Shown: piece after piece, positions 52,601-60,096 of the stretch
Layout: each line of letters starts with the position of its first letter
Numbering within the stretch: position 1 is the first letter of the stretch
DNA from: Chloroflexi bacterium OLB13
GTDB lineage: Bacteria > Chloroflexota > Anaerolineae > Aggregatilineales > Phototrophicaceae
Length of the DNA stretch: 64,000 nucleotides
NCBI GenBank assembly: GCA_001567485.1
Contig: JZRA01000009.1
Coordinates: forward strand, 62,001 to 126,000
Direction: 5' to 3'
Notes under the pieces: generated by a model
The model's input: the letters and a program-made list of their open reading frames with translations, nothing else
What the model was told of the DNA's origin: nothing
Databases searched by the model: none
Made by a program: the position numbers and the translations under genes

Positions 52601-55006
52601 CAGCGGCGCTGCGGGGCCGCTGATCACGCAGACCGGATCGGGGAACGGCACGGTCTGGAACGAGATTTCTTCGTAACACTCGCTCGTCTCGCCGCCACCG
52701 TTATCGACGACCGCGTCGTAGCGCACGACCCAGCTCGTCGGGCTTGCGATCGTCGCGATCTCGTTGGTGAAGACGTACGGAATCGCGCCGCTGCCGCTTG
52801 CATAAGGCGCACCGTTACGGGTGATCGTCCACGTGCGCGCGATGATCGGACGGCCTGCCGGATCGGTCAGCGAGCCGGTGAACGTGTACTGATCGGAGCT
52901 GGGATACAGCGGGCTTGGGATGGCCGGGCTGACGTTGGCCTCGCAGTTGATCGGCGGGAAGGTCACGTTGACGGTCGTCGCTGTGTTGCAGATGCTGCCG
53001 TCGTCAAGCGTGACTTCGAGCGAGATCAGATAGCTGCCAGCGCCGTAGCTCGCCCAGTTGACGTTCAACGCCGGGTCGGTGACCGTGAGCGGAAGCCCCG
53101 CCGCCGGGCCTGCGAGAATCCAGCGCTGACCTGTCACAGTCCGGCCCTGAAGCTGGCTGGTCGAGTAGGTGTAGCTGGTCGGCCCCGTGCTGGGAACCAC
53201 CTCCAACGGGCCGTTGATCGTGCATCCCGCCTCAAGATAGCTGACGACGAGGATCGCCTCGACGAACGAACTGCCGCCGGGGCCGGTCACGGTCAAGCGG
53301 ATCGGGTTCGGCCCAAGCTGGGTGAACGAGATGCCGGTCGGGTTCTGTACGCTGCTGTCCTCGACGCCGTCGCCGTCGAAATCCCACGACCACGTATCGA
53401 TGACGCCGGTGCTGGCGTCGACAAGGTCAACCAGCGTGCCGAGCGTGATCTCGTTGCCGGGCACGATGCTGAAGACGGCTACTGGCGCGCGCGTCACGGT
53501 GACGAACTGCGCGTCCTCTGCGAAGCCGAAGCTGTTCTCAACGTGCAGCAGGACTTCGACAACGCCTTCGGCTGTGTATTCCCAACACACAACCGAATCA
53601 AGGCTGGTGCTGTCCACGGTGCCGTCGGCGTCAAAGTCCCATTCCACGATGGTGTATGGGCCGACACTTTCGTTGTTGAAGCAGACTTCGATGTTGCCGC
53701 CGGGGATGACGCGCCCGGTAAAGTAGTACGAGAAAACGGCGGTCAGCGGCGCGATATCCGGCTCGACGACCACCTGCTTGAATACTGTGCCGCCACCGCC
53801 CGGCCCGCTGTAATCCATGCGGATCGTGAAGATCGCCTCGGATGTGTACGAATGAGTGTGCGGGCCTTGCCCGGTCGCATCGATATCGAAGGTTGGGGCG
53901 GTGTATTCAAAGTCCCACTCCCACGTCGTGATTGGGCCAGTGCCGAGGTCGACACCTTCAAATTCGACGTCAAGCTGGCCTGCGGTCAACGGGCCAGTCT
54001 GCGGAGACAGGACAAAGTCAGCGGTCGGCGCAGGAGCGTTGACAGTGACCGTCTTTCCCGCGATAGCCGTGCTGGATCCTACTGTTACCGAAAGCCGGAA
54101 TTCGTACGAACCGTACGCTGCGGCGTTGTAGCTGAAATCGCGATTCGTGTTCGTGGCGACTGGCGTCACGTTATCCGGAAGCTGGAAGACTTCCCACAGA
54201 TAGGTTGTGGTCGGCGCGTCCGGCTGGCTCTGGTTAAGGGTCGTGATCGTCAGCGGGCCGTCCGCTTCGATGTAATGCTCGACCACGTAGCCGGGGAGCA
54301 GCTCGAACTGCGCGCTGGCCTGCGGGAGCACCGTGATGCTGCCGGTCAGAACGATGTTCGGGCCGGGGACGCTCGGCGTGCAGGTCAGTGTTACCGGGAA
54401 CGAGCCGGTAGTGGCGTAGGTATGCGCGACATCAGCCGAAGACGACGTGCCTCCATCGCCGAACGTCCACGCCACCGAAGCGATGTTGTGCTGCTCGGCT
54501 GCCCGGAAACGGAAGGAGAACGGGTTGTCGTCGCCGTCGTCCGTGATCTCCATGAGGCAGAACGTCTGATAAAGCTGCGGGCTTGCGCCGCCGTCATCCA
54601 CAGGCCCGCTTGGTTCCGGCGTGACAACCAGTACCGGCGCGTCGGTCGGCTGTTCCGTCGGAACGTCAGTCGGGGCCTCGGTTGGCACGTCAGTGGGTTG
54701 TTCCGGCTCGCTGGTGGGCTGTTCCGGAACGTTAGTGGGCTGTTCAGGGACGTTGGTGGGCTGCTGCGGAACCTCAGTTGGTTCGTCTGGCACGGCCGTT
54801 GGCGGAACCGGCGTCGGCGCGACAGCCGTCGGCTGCGCTGTGGCGATGACCGTCGGCTGGGGCAGGTCGCCCGGGCCTTGCGGTGTTGGCTTGATCCGGC
54901 CATGACCCGCTTGGGAATACGCCGGGTTGGAGAATGCGAATACAGCCAGCACGACCAAGATCGGCGCCAGCCGCAACCACCACTGTCTGTGAGTACCAAT
55001 ACGCAT
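46673..55006 (-). CDS. Giant secreted protein: Pro/Thr-rich stalk, PKD domains, ten-unit beta repeat array and TolB-like propeller
   Basis: 2777 aa from ATG at 55006, with AAGGA about 10 bp upstream; the frame is open 47 codons further but without a site. Signal peptide at residues ~1-30 (NPAYSQA). Residues ~45-140 are a degenerate PT-rich linker (VPEQPTNVPEQPT). Several PKD-type domains follow to ~600 (VAWTFGDGG, WEWDF, EWDFDADG, WSWDFDGDG), then beta-rich segments, two more PKDs (~1300-1480), a ten-unit repeat array (~1485-2360), and a six-bladed PD40/TolB-like propeller (~2400-2690; WSPDGSRIVFQS, WSPSDRYIAYQS). No C-terminal anchor seen. Probably a cell-surface or matrix adhesin, or a glycan-binding protein; no catalytic motif is recognised. 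Own promoter at 55119. Confidence 0.88.
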   Translation of the reverse strand: MRIGTHRQWWLRLAPILVVLAVFAFSNPAYSQAGHGRIKPTPQGPGDLPQPTVIATAQPTAVAPTPVPPTAVPDEPTEVPQQPTNVPEQPTNVPEQPTSEPEQPTDVPTEAPTDVPTEQPTDAPVLVVTPEPSGPVDDGGASPQLYQTFCLMEITDDGDDNPFSFRFRAAEQHNIASVAWTFGDGGTSSSADVAHTYATTGSFPVTLTCTPSVPGPNIVLTGSITVLPQASAQFELLPGYVVEHYIEADGPLTITTLNQSQPDAPTTTYLWEVFQLPDNVTPVATNTNRDFSYNAAAYGSYEFRLSVTVGSSTAIAGKTVTVNAPAPTADFVLSPQTGPLTAGQLDVEFEGVDLGTGPITTWEWDFEYTAPTFDIDATGQGPHTHSYTSEAIFTIRMDYSGPGGGGTVFKQVVVEPDIAPLTAVFSYYFTGRVIPGGNIEVCFNNESVGPYTIVEWDFDADGTVDSTSLDSVVCWEYTAEGVVEVLLHVENSFGFAEDAQFVTVTRAPVAVFSIVPGNEITLGTLVDLVDASTGVIDTWSWDFDGDGVEDSSVQNPTGISFTQLGPNPIRLTVTGPGGSSFVEAILVVSYLEAGCTINGPLEVVPSTGPTSYTYSTSQLQGRTVTGQRWILAGPAAGLPLTVTDPALNVNWASYGAGSYLISLEVTLDDGSICNTATTVNVTFPPINCEANVSPAIPSPLYPSSDQYTFTGSLTDPAGRPIIARTWTITRNGAPYASGSGAIPYVFTNEIATIASPTSWVVRYDAVVDNGGGETSECYEEISFQTVPFPDPVCVISGPAAPLPNVGTSSGLATYTVTYTTTGRPVSNAIWSAGVNGTIVNPTLNDTNVLWASTPAYTYNSSVSLTATVTNPDGTQLPVSCNLNVTPTVPRLSCGAISGDTTPVVGETEIYTAAAPGNVFGRNVTQTMALYLLPGLTLVNPPGIVSGNSISYQFLIPGQQYRVIQTVSVDGVPNDSCTNARNLTVTMPDTNFDCDSFPGESGIYNDPTVFSTSEVYPYRLNMDNGNGINLRYTYTLIGPNGATIPMGSFDSAANGVVTPPASLNFTWAQLTADYGLGNYTMRIDVAAVNPADSTHTCGLQRNIVVGQIEVQYNDVIGGGWTRAALPVNEPICITNTSYDTNGSAGAPNPAALEYLWTISGTAGQNSLGITSATTQDLAACISFNTPGTYTIRLDGHTPNFGDGGFDLEDNFTRTFNVYGRQSILINRSGSDFGGTLQTFTATGVNISSGYTWRIYDRNTSALVAGPNTGNPRSYTLPAGLYTAEVRGTGPLGVTVAQLDFELLGANDLRAAFRVNPYIGVAPMTSCFTDLSVGTDITLWEWDFDDDGTIDLSYGPGGAPNPICYTYGSPDTTYRPRLIVHNSQFDRSAQNTVRTYSIFEANASFTVQDMGGGYFCFTPQVDPGVDVTEWDFGDGVSVPVTNNNQICHQYTAFSQPGEYQVCMDFSGPGGTPTGTYCREVPYVPPVGGTPNLSMSASCSADRIATFTVTNTGSAMSIPDQIVVRDSLNNVLLIAPVLLGAGESANFTVSNASGNVTGSLTDRPSVTATTTCYYPPEISVSAVCTGNLPVFTITNARPSDGPMPFPQSFTITGAASGVVVNSTFQLSLGVPSVTVTLPVGSNPYDTYTFASSGYTGTFDVSQQCAQLPTLTFDTFCRTTNGVAESVFRINNTSANPMVQPEPYTITGGTYSDSGTFQIPANSSIELVVPDSEDPYATYTFNSTSVVGTFSESHTCQRPALSATYTCASPRSFTVSNSGGAMLEAQAYTILDGSSSVVASGSITLASGGSTVINVPNGLNPYDTYTFSTTGFASTLNVSDSCQQPVLTAAGVCSWPRAFTVSNTGGPILESQPYEVQDGSGAVVVSGTFSSATSFPLTVSLPTSIDPYAQYTFITSGFASTINQPHDCANPALSVSGVCSEPRRFTISNTGGDMLTNQSYQILQGTTVVRTATFTVAGGASVDVTAPNGLNPYGEYTFVTNGFAATLNVAHDCGQPDFEPGSACTAPRYFTITNNGSPMLSPQAFDILRDGQVVYSGSLLLNTGESFTFTQPAGDDPYGTYTLVSNGFADSLTIDYTCEYPEYTATNVCGYPVAITVTNTGGDALQSEPWNVLDSSSVTVASGSVSLAAGGSINVDLTGLNPYDSYTFDMLGYGTAIDSLTQCASPNLSASYVCAATPSFQIVNTGTDMLLPQTVTVVDADGQTVLTQDIQLSAGESLGITLDGQNPLGTYSLSSSGGFLATLLSSGTCEDTEIGLPSDLTIEGVCGMPAGFVVTNTGSTSSGPINYSIVSSADQSVLTSGSFELDADESVALNAPADADTGTGITFVSDDLGTLATTDLICGVAVDFPNLDVETSAIGQLTAGPACGRGCPEFKVYHTDELEGWEIFRLDSADQVTRTTVRENLSYGLSESVKSSSPSLSPDNKWVVFQSNRDGNWELYVAPTSGGGPESVMRVTFSALSNEVDPVWGPNNFVVFESTRNGNWDLYAIDMRNGDEFQLTDSIGHDINAHWSPDGSRIVFQSDAPNEDGVRMWQVYMLNLESGVITKLSDGKTNDVEPQFANNSDKITFRSYTTTDSDGQYEIMNLNGSGRVAFTEGDATNAVWSPSDRYIAYQSDADGDLDIYVYEVATGKTRHLTDNAIADYAPNWLCDDDTIIFTSDVDGDPNLFEVKASPIDDGPVLVENDAVQMTFEVSSDIYPLSTPSEENASREGYAVNIDLGLQTSFLQERPEILASNVATTARVNRGLNLNVCPGDQLASTR
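47930..50550 (-). repeat. Ten tandem ~85-aa repeats inside the giant protein
   Basis: Units of about 260 bp with a pattern (P-x-L-x-a-x-x-v-C, FTVSNTGG, PYDTYTF, GFASTL). Each begins with a Cys, and another Cys follows near the join to the next unit, as if each domain were disulphide-linked. Sequence identity between units is moderate and best in the middle ones. Confidence 0.82.
54630..54865 (-). repeat. Degenerate Pro/Thr/Glu-rich stalk repeats
   Basis: Encodes about 80 residues of short PT-rich repeats such as EQPTNVP and DVPTEQPT. Typical of an extended, possibly glycosylated spacer between the membrane and the first PKD domain. Confidence 0.75.
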
Positions 55007-55118
55007 GTGTTGAGTTCCTTTGGCTCGCAGTGCCATTCGATCTTCACGTGCCCGGCATTCATACTGCCTCCGCACGTTGCGATAATCCACGAGCGGCGCA
55101 TAAGTCACCGCCAAGTAC

Positions 55119-55147
55119 AGCATAGTACTTAAGTCATGGTTTATCAA
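55119..55147 (-). promoter_or_regulatory. Promoter of the giant secreted-protein gene
   Basis: Minus-strand -35 TTGATA (55142-55147), 17-bp spacer, -10 TATGCT (55119-55124). Predicted 5' leader of about 105 nt. Confidence 0.62.
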
Positions 55148-55370
55148 TAATGACGTTGTAAGGCATGTGAGGATTGAATAGGGATGATTTTCCCTCAGAT
55201 TCGCGATTTGATCGAGTTTTGCTATCTTGAGATTTGTACGAATATTGTAAAGTAGGGAACTGTCGACCTCCGCGAGGGCCGATTTTCGATGATTCGATGA
55301 AAATCGTACTCACGACAGATCGGCTTCCAACGGCCAAAACGGCATGGTGATCATTCGTGGTAAACAACAT

Positions 55371-55396
55371 GGGGGATGCGTGAAAACACATCCCCC
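55371..55396 (-). terminator. Terminator after the hydrogenase/NifJ operon
   Basis: GGGGGATG (55371-55378) pairs with CATCCCCC (55389-55396) around a 10-nt loop, followed on the minus strand by ATGTTGTTTACC, which is U-rich. Lies 33 bp after the dihydroorotate-dehydrogenase-like stop. Confidence 0.6.
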
Positions 55397-55428
55397 TACG
55401 AGGCGCTGATAACTCTGTCGAACGAGGG

Positions 55429-56430
55429 TTACGAAATGCCAACCGGGTAGTTCAAGATCGCGCGCATATACTGCGCACGTTCGTATGCCGCCGGGTTCTC
55501 GGTGTGCATCTGGCTGAGCGCCCCGCGCAGTTGGCTGACTGACTCATATTCGTGCTGGGCCATGAACTCGCATAGGCCCTGTTCAACCGTTCTGAGGAAG
55601 TCGATCCCGTTGCGCAGCAAGGCAGCGGCCATCATTGTGACTTTAGCGCCGGCCAGCAGTAGTTTGGCTGCATCGTCCCCGCTGTGCACGCCGCTGCTGC
55701 CGGCGAAATCCACTTCGATACGTCCGTACATAATCGCGATCCAGCGCAGCGGCAAGCGCAGCGCTTCCGGCGTGCTGAGCGTCACGCCCGGCTTGACCTC
55801 CAGCAGTTCGAGGTCGATGTCGGGCTGGTAGAAGCGGTTAAACAGGACGAGACCCTTAGCGCCCGCTTCCGCGAACCGCGCGGCCATGTTGACGGGGCTG
55901 CTGAAGAACGGGCTGAGCTTCACCGCCACCGGGATCGACAGGGCGCGCGCCACGCTGCTCACGACTTCGAGATCGGCCCGTTCGACCTCGTCGCCAGTGA
56001 TCTGCGGCGAAGTCGGGATGCTGTACAGATTCAATTCGAGCGCATCGGCGCCCGCCTGTTCGATGAGCGCGGCAGTACGCGTCCAGCGGCCCGGTGTCGT
56101 CCCGTTCAAACTGGCGATGATCGGGATATCCACCGCTTCCTTTGCGCGGCGAATCAGGTTGAGATACCCGCGCGAGTCGGTGTGATATTCGCCGACTTCC
56201 GGGAAATACGAGAGCGCTTCGGCGTGGCTGTCGCTGTGATAGGTCGTGTGATGGAACAGCGCGAGCTGCTCCTGCCGGATTTGTTCCTCGAACAGCGAAT
56301 ACAACACCACCGCACCGGCGCCCGCGTCTTCCATCCGTTTGATGTTGTCAAGCGACTCGGACAGCGGCGAAGCCGATACGACCAGCGGAGATTTCAGCGG
56401 AAGCCCGAGGTAACTGGTTTCAAGGTTCAT
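55429..56430 (-). CDS. Dihydroorotate dehydrogenase-like flavoprotein
   Basis: 333 aa from ATG at 56430 in an ATGA overlap with nifJ. FMN-type TIM barrel opening LETSYLGLPLKSPLVVSASP, with VAVKLSPFFSSP and SGVHSGDDAAKLLLAGA near the FMN phosphate. The canonical NxSCPN active-site motif is replaced by NLYSIPTSP, so it lacks the catalytic Cys/Ser of PyrD in its usual place and may not act on dihydroorotate. Translational coupling to nifJ suggests an electron-transfer or redox role (inference). Last gene of the operon. Confidence 0.9.
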   Translation of the reverse strand: MNLETSYLGLPLKSPLVVSASPLSESLDNIKRMEDAGAGAVVLYSLFEEQIRQEQLALFHHTTYHSDSHAEALSYFPEVGEYHTDSRGYLNLIRRAKEAVDIPIIASLNGTTPGRWTRTAALIEQAGADALELNLYSIPTSPQITGDEVERADLEVVSSVARALSIPVAVKLSPFFSSPVNMAARFAEAGAKGLVLFNRFYQPDIDLELLEVKPGVTLSTPEALRLPLRWIAIMYGRIEVDFAGSSGVHSGDDAAKLLLAGAKVTMMAAALLRNGIDFLRTVEQGLCEFMAQHEYESVSQLRGALSQMHTENPAAYERAQYMRAILNYPVGIS

Positions 56431-59400
56431 CGTTCCTGACCTCCGTTGTTCGATTCGGCGCCGTACGGACGATTTGCGAGGTACTCGTACATCGCCCACC
56501 GGGTATTGACGTCATCCTGCGCGAGTTTGAACAGATCTGCCGCGCTTTCCGGGTTGCTCAGTTCAAGCATCTTGAAGCGGTTTTCCATGCGCAAATAGTC
56601 CTTCAGCCCGATCTTCGGCGGCCGGCTGTCAAGAGTCAGCGGGTTGAGGCCCTGCGCAGCGCGGTCGGGATGGTAGCGGTACAGCAGCCATTGTCCACTG
56701 TCGACCGCCGCTTTCTGGTTCTTCAGGGCGGTGCTCATGTTGATGCCGTGGGCGATACAGTGGCTGTAGGCGATGATAAGCGACGGGCCGTCGTAGGCTT
56801 CGGCCTCCATGATGGCGCGCAGAGTCTGGTCGTCTTTCGCGCCGAAGGCGATACGCGCGACGTACACATTGCCGTAGCTCATGGCGATCATGCCGAGATC
56901 TTTCTTGGCCGCGGGCTTTCCACCTGCTGCGAACTTAGCGACCGCGGCGCGCGGCGTCGATTTGCTCATCTGACCGCCGGTGTTGCTGTATACCTCGGTG
57001 TCGAGGACGAGGACGTTGACGTTGCGGCCGCTGGCGAGCACGTGATCAAGGCCGCCGAAGCCAATGTCGTACGCCCATCCATCGCCGCCGACGATCCATA
57101 CGTCGCGCTTGACGAGCGTATCCGCCAGTGTGAGCAGACGCGCGGCTTGTGGATGGTCGATTGCGTTCAGGCGTTCCTTGAGCGCCGCGACGCGTTCGCG
57201 CTGTTCGTAGATTCCGGCCTCGTCGCGCTGGTCGGCGCCGAGCAGCGCGTTCGCCAGCGTTGTGCCGATGTCCTCGGCCAGCAGTGTGACCAGTTCGCGC
57301 GCTTCCTCGGCCTGCTTATCGATCGCGACGCGGATCCCCAAGCCAAACTCCGCGTTATCCTCGAACAGCGAGTTTGACCACGCTGGGCCGCGCCCGTTGT
57401 GATCGGTGGTGTACGGGGTGGTGGGCAGGTTGCCTCCGTAGATCGACGAGCAGCCCGTCGCGTTGGCGATCACCGCCCGGTCGCCATAGAGCTGTGTGAT
57501 GAGCTTGATGTACGGCGTCTCGCCGCAGCCTGAGCACGCGCCGCTAAACTCGAACAGCGGACGCTGCACCTGCTGTTGGCGGATGCTGCTGGTCTTAATC
57601 ATGCGCCGGTCGAGGTCGGGGATCTCCATGAAGAAGTCCCAGTTCTTGGCCTCGCGCTCGCGCAGCGGAGGCTGTGCTTCCATATTGAGCGCCTTCTTGT
57701 TAAGCGCCGACTTGTTGCGCGCGGGGCAGACATCGACGCAGATCGCACAGCCCGTGCAGTCCTCTGGCGCGACCTGAATGGAGTAGGCCATGCCCTTCCA
57801 CTCGGTGTCGCGTGCTTCCATCGACTTGAACGTCTCGGGCGCATCGGCCAAGACCTCCGGGTCGTACACCTTGATGCGGATCACGGAATGCGGACAGACC
57901 ATCGCGCATTTGCCGCACTGGATGCAGATGTCCGGCTCCCATACCGGGATTTCGGCAGCGAGGTTGCGCTTCTCGTACTGCGCCGTGCCGCTGGGATATG
58001 TGCCGTCGACCGGGAGCGCGCTGACCGGCAGCAGATCGCCCTGCCGCATGATGATCTTACCCAGCACGTCCTTGACGAACGCCGGGGCTGTCGCTGGCAC
58101 CGGGCTGGCGAACCCGCTCACGGCGGTGACTTCCGCAGGGACGTCCACTTCGTAGAGGTGTTCAAGCGTGTTGTCGACCGCCTTGATGTTCATGGCGACG
58201 ACTTCTTCGCCTTTGCGCGCGTAGGTCTTCTCGATCGAGTGCTTGATCGCCTCAATCGCCTCGTCCTTCGGCAGCACGCCGCTGATGGCGAAGAAGCAGA
58301 CCTGCATGACCGTGTTGATGCGTCCGGTCATGCCGCTGGATTTCGCCACGTCATAGGCGTCGATCACGTAGAACTTGAGGTTCTTCTCGATGATCGCGCG
58401 CTGGACGGGTTCAGGTAGATTGTCCCAGACCACGTCCTTGCCCCAGAACGTATTGAGCAGGAACACGCCGCCCGGCGCTGCGTCCGCGAGCATGTCGTAT
58501 CGCTCGAGGAACGTCTGCTGATGACAGGCGACGAAGTTGGCTTGGGTGATGAGATACGGCGATCGGATCGGCTGTGGGCCGAAGCGCAGATGCGACACCG
58601 TCATCGAGCCGGACTTCTTCGAGTCGTACACGAAGTAGCCCTGTGCGTGGTTGTCGGTCTCCTCACCGATGATCTTGATCGAGTTCTTATTGGCGCCGAC
58701 CGTGCCGTCTGAGCCGAGGCCGTAGAAGATCGCCCGGACGACGTTCGCCGGTTCGATCGAGTAGGCCGGGTCGTAGTCGAGGCTGGTGTGTGACACGTCG
58801 TCAATGATGCCAACCGTGAAGTGATTCTTGGGGCGCTCGGCGGCGAGATTGTCGAACACCGCCTTGACCATCGCCGGGGTGAACTCCTTCGACGACAGGC
58901 CGTAGCGCCCGCCAACGATCCGGGGCGGGACAGCAAAGTGGTCGGTCTCCACCGTCGCGGTCACGACGTCGACATACAGCGGCTCACCCGCGGCGCCCGG
59001 CTCCTTGGTGCGATCCAGCACGGCGATACGCTTGACGGTCTGTGGCAGCGCGGCCATCAGGCGGGCGGCGTCGAACGGCCGGAACAAGCGCACTTTCAGC
59101 ACGCCGACCTTTTCGCCGGCGGCGTTGAGCGCATCGACGGTCTCGTGCAGCGTCTCGCACCCTGAACCCATCGCCACGATAACGCGCTCGGCGTCCGGCG
59201 CGCCGTGGTATTCATAGGGCTTGTATGCGCGGCCGGTCAGTTCGGCGAACTGCGCCATCACGTCCTCGACGATGTCGAGCGCGGCGGCGTAGTAAGGGTT
59301 GACCGTCTCGCGGGCTTGGAAGTACACGTCGGGGTTCTGAGCGGTGCCGCGTACCACCGGATTCTCCGGCGTGAGCGCGCGGCGGCGGTGTTCCGCGATC

Positions 59401-59993
59401 AGCTTGTCGTCGATCAGCGCGCGTAAGACATCGTCGGTCAACGGCCGAATCTTGGCGACTTCGTGCGAGGTGCGGAAGCCGTCGAAGAAGTGCACGAACG
59501 GCACACGCGCGCGCAGTGTCGCGGCCATCGCGATCAGCGCGAAGTCATGCGCCTCCTGCACCGAGGCTGACGCCAGCAGCGCCCATCCCGTCATGCGCGC
59601 GGCCATGACGTCGCTGTGATCGCCGAAGATGGAAAGCGCCTGCGCGGCCAGCGACCGCGCCGCCACATGAAAGACCGCCGGCGTCAGCTCACCCGCGATC
59701 TTGTACATATTCGGCAGCATGAGCATCAAGCCTTGCGAGGCCGTGAACGTAGTGGTTAACGAGCCTGCTTGCAGCGCTCCATGAACCGCGCCTGCGGCCC
59801 CCGCCTCGCTCTGCATCTCGATGACGCGCGGAACGGTTCCCCATAGGTTCGGTTTGCCTTGCGCTGACCACTCGTCCGACCACTCACCCATCGCCGATGA
59901 CGGTGTGATCGGATAGATCGCGATCACTTCGCTCAGCTTATAGGCGATGCGTGCGACGGCTTCATTGCCGTCAAGGGTGATGAAGTCTGCCAT
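56427..59993 (-). CDS. nifJ: Pyruvate:ferredoxin (flavodoxin) oxidoreductase
   Basis: 1188 aa, single-chain enzyme that oxidises pyruvate with CoA to acetyl-CoA, CO2 and reduced ferredoxin. In order: N-terminal pyruvate-site domain with YPITPSSAMGEWSDEWSAQG, the transketolase-C-like and gamma domains (FYGLGSDGTVGANKNS), two 4Fe-4S clusters (CIQCGKCAMVCP and CTGCAICVDVCP), a further CSGCGETP with the distant TGCSSIYGG, and the thiamine-binding site GGDGWAYDIGFGG with DTEVYSNTGGQ. Ribosome site GAGGAG precedes the ATG. It follows hypF by 103 bp and overlaps the dihydroorotate dehydrogenase-like gene. Confidence 0.98.
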   Translation of the reverse strand: MADFITLDGNEAVARIAYKLSEVIAIYPITPSSAMGEWSDEWSAQGKPNLWGTVPRVIEMQSEAGAAGAVHGALQAGSLTTTFTASQGLMLMLPNMYKIAGELTPAVFHVAARSLAAQALSIFGDHSDVMAARMTGWALLASASVQEAHDFALIAMAATLRARVPFVHFFDGFRTSHEVAKIRPLTDDVLRALIDDKLIAEHRRRALTPENPVVRGTAQNPDVYFQARETVNPYYAAALDIVEDVMAQFAELTGRAYKPYEYHGAPDAERVIVAMGSGCETLHETVDALNAAGEKVGVLKVRLFRPFDAARLMAALPQTVKRIAVLDRTKEPGAAGEPLYVDVVTATVETDHFAVPPRIVGGRYGLSSKEFTPAMVKAVFDNLAAERPKNHFTVGIIDDVSHTSLDYDPAYSIEPANVVRAIFYGLGSDGTVGANKNSIKIIGEETDNHAQGYFVYDSKKSGSMTVSHLRFGPQPIRSPYLITQANFVACHQQTFLERYDMLADAAPGGVFLLNTFWGKDVVWDNLPEPVQRAIIEKNLKFYVIDAYDVAKSSGMTGRINTVMQVCFFAISGVLPKDEAIEAIKHSIEKTYARKGEEVVAMNIKAVDNTLEHLYEVDVPAEVTAVSGFASPVPATAPAFVKDVLGKIIMRQGDLLPVSALPVDGTYPSGTAQYEKRNLAAEIPVWEPDICIQCGKCAMVCPHSVIRIKVYDPEVLADAPETFKSMEARDTEWKGMAYSIQVAPEDCTGCAICVDVCPARNKSALNKKALNMEAQPPLREREAKNWDFFMEIPDLDRRMIKTSSIRQQQVQRPLFEFSGACSGCGETPYIKLITQLYGDRAVIANATGCSSIYGGNLPTTPYTTDHNGRGPAWSNSLFEDNAEFGLGIRVAIDKQAEEARELVTLLAEDIGTTLANALLGADQRDEAGIYEQRERVAALKERLNAIDHPQAARLLTLADTLVKRDVWIVGGDGWAYDIGFGGLDHVLASGRNVNVLVLDTEVYSNTGGQMSKSTPRAAVAKFAAGGKPAAKKDLGMIAMSYGNVYVARIAFGAKDDQTLRAIMEAEAYDGPSLIIAYSHCIAHGINMSTALKNQKAAVDSGQWLLYRYHPDRAAQGLNPLTLDSRPPKIGLKDYLRMENRFKMLELSNPESAADLFKLAQDDVNTRWAMYEYLANRPYGAESNNGGQER

Positions 59994-60096
59994 GAGAAAT
60001 CTCCTCTAATTCACCCGTATCCTCAACGTTTCCCTTGTGCTCGCCGCGCGTTATGGTGTTCCTCGGTGCTGGCGTATTGCCGGCGAGCTGCTCTCC

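Larger units (their letters stand above)
55007..55428. other. AT-rich intergenic region upstream of the giant gene
   Basis: 422 bp without a gene. 55134-55330 is clearly more AT-rich than the rest of the window (for example TTTTGCTATCTTGAGATTTG). It holds the promoter at 55119-55147 and a stem-loop at 55371-55396. An open frame at 55134-55442 lacks a ribosome site and is not supported. Confidence 0.6.

Noticed and set aside
51299-55132. Open frame of 1277 codons antisense to the giant gene
   Set aside because: Its Arg/Val/Asp/His-rich composition, lack of domains and exact overlap with a well-supported gene mark it as a codon-bias shadow in GC-rich DNA.
55134-55442. 102-codon minus-strand frame between the giant gene and the DHOD-like gene
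   Set aside because: It lies in the AT-rich promoter region, has no ribosome site or homology, and overlaps the DHOD-like stop and the terminator hairpin.
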